Assembly (NCBI RefSeq): GCF_000754265.1
Contig: NZ_CP008985.1
Location: forward strand, 496,001 to 560,000
From: Candidatus Palibaumannia cicadellinicola
GTDB taxonomy: Bacteria; Pseudomonadota; Gammaproteobacteria; Enterobacterales; Enterobacteriaceae
Direction of reading: 5' to 3'
Length of the DNA: 64,000 bases
This document shows positions 63,851-64,000 of this stretch, in pieces. Numbering within the stretch: the first letter of the stretch is position 1; each line of letters starts with the position of its first letter. Made by a program: the position numbers and the translations under genes. The notes beneath the pieces are model-generated. The model ran no database searches. It had not been told where the DNA came from and saw nothing but the letters and a program-made list of their open reading frames with translations.

Positions 63851-64000
63851 ATGGCCAAGAAAATACAAGCGTATGTAAAACTTCAAATTGCTGCAGGTAT
63901 GGCAAATCCTAGTCCACCAGTAGGTCCAGCCTTAGGTCAGCAAGGCGTTAATATTATGGAATTTTGTAAACATTTTAACGTTAAAACGGAGTCTTTTGAA
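63851..64000 (+). CDS. rplK: 50S ribosomal protein L11, 3' part outside window
   Basis: The first 50 codons are present: [20 protein letters not shown], then [22 protein letters not shown]. This is the L11 N-terminal domain with the Pro-rich hinge of the thiostrepton region. A GGAAA lies upstream of the ATG. It continues the secE-nusG-rplK order of the beta operon region. Confidence 0.97.
   Translation, partial: MAKKIQAYVKLQIAAGMANPSPPVGPALGQQGVNIMEFCKHFNVKTESFE

Overview
The window looks like chromosome of a reduced-genome gammaproteobacterium (Enterobacterales), most probably an insect nutritional endosymbiont. Nearly every gene is recognisable as an E. coli orthologue by eye. Blocks of E. 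coli gene order survive with single genes cut out (fabF, mltG, yceD, sdaA, mutY, rdgB, yggS, gntX). DNA is AT-rich, at least in the second half, and I see no insertion sequence, prophage, integrase, CRISPR array or toxin-antitoxin pair. A complete mannose PTS together with vitamin genes (bioH, pabB, pabC) and the SUF system would fit the sharpshooter symbiont Baumannia or a close relative. That name is an inference from gene content, not a database match.

Layout. 1-6.7 kb: holB (cut by the window edge), tmk, pabC, acpP, fabG, fabD, fabH, plsX, rpmF, all on the minus strand, with an eroded yceD next to rpmF. 7-8 kb: rluC, divergent from rne, which keeps a long conserved 5' leader. 8.6-18.1 kb, plus strand: rne, pyrC, sppA, gapA, dsbB, minCDE. 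18.1-21.7 kb, minus: tsaB and manXYZ. Then yoaE (+), pabB (-), trhO (+), tRNA-Ala(GGC) and gltX (-), tRNA-Val and tRNA-Lys (+), emrAB (-). 31.4-37 kb: sufABCDSE (-). 37.3-44.2 kb: thrS-infC-rpmI-rplT-pheS-pheT-ihfA (-). 44.3-49.6 kb: dnaQ/rnhA, yafS, gloB, yafD, mltC, yggX. 49.7-55.3 kb: hemW, yggT, ruvX, yqgE, gshB, sodA, nfuA. 55.4-58.3 kb: bioH, tRNA-Ile and tRNA-Ala(TGC), zur, tusDCB. 58.3-64 kb: rpsL-rpsG-fusA-tuf joined directly to secE-nusG-rplK.

How the genes fit together. The fab cluster starts fatty acid synthesis without FabF. pabB and pabC make p-aminobenzoate for folate, and bioH serves biotin synthesis. manXYZ brings in sugar that glycolysis (gapA) can use. sufABCDSE, nfuA and yggX build and protect Fe-S clusters; sodA and gshB handle oxidative stress. 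tusDCB, trhO, tsaB and rluC modify tRNA and rRNA. Translation genes take up much of the second half.

The points most worth a second look are regulatory and degenerative. They are: the single tuf that fuses two ribosomal operons; the preserved rne leader and AUU start of infC; the loss of the S7 site spacer and of the pheM attenuator space; a truncated RNase E; a yceD relic; an apparent one-base poly(A) displacement of the yafD start; altered zinc-site and KMSKS-loop residues in GluRS; retention of Zur; and a marked fall in GC along the window. I did not find an undescribed multi-gene system.
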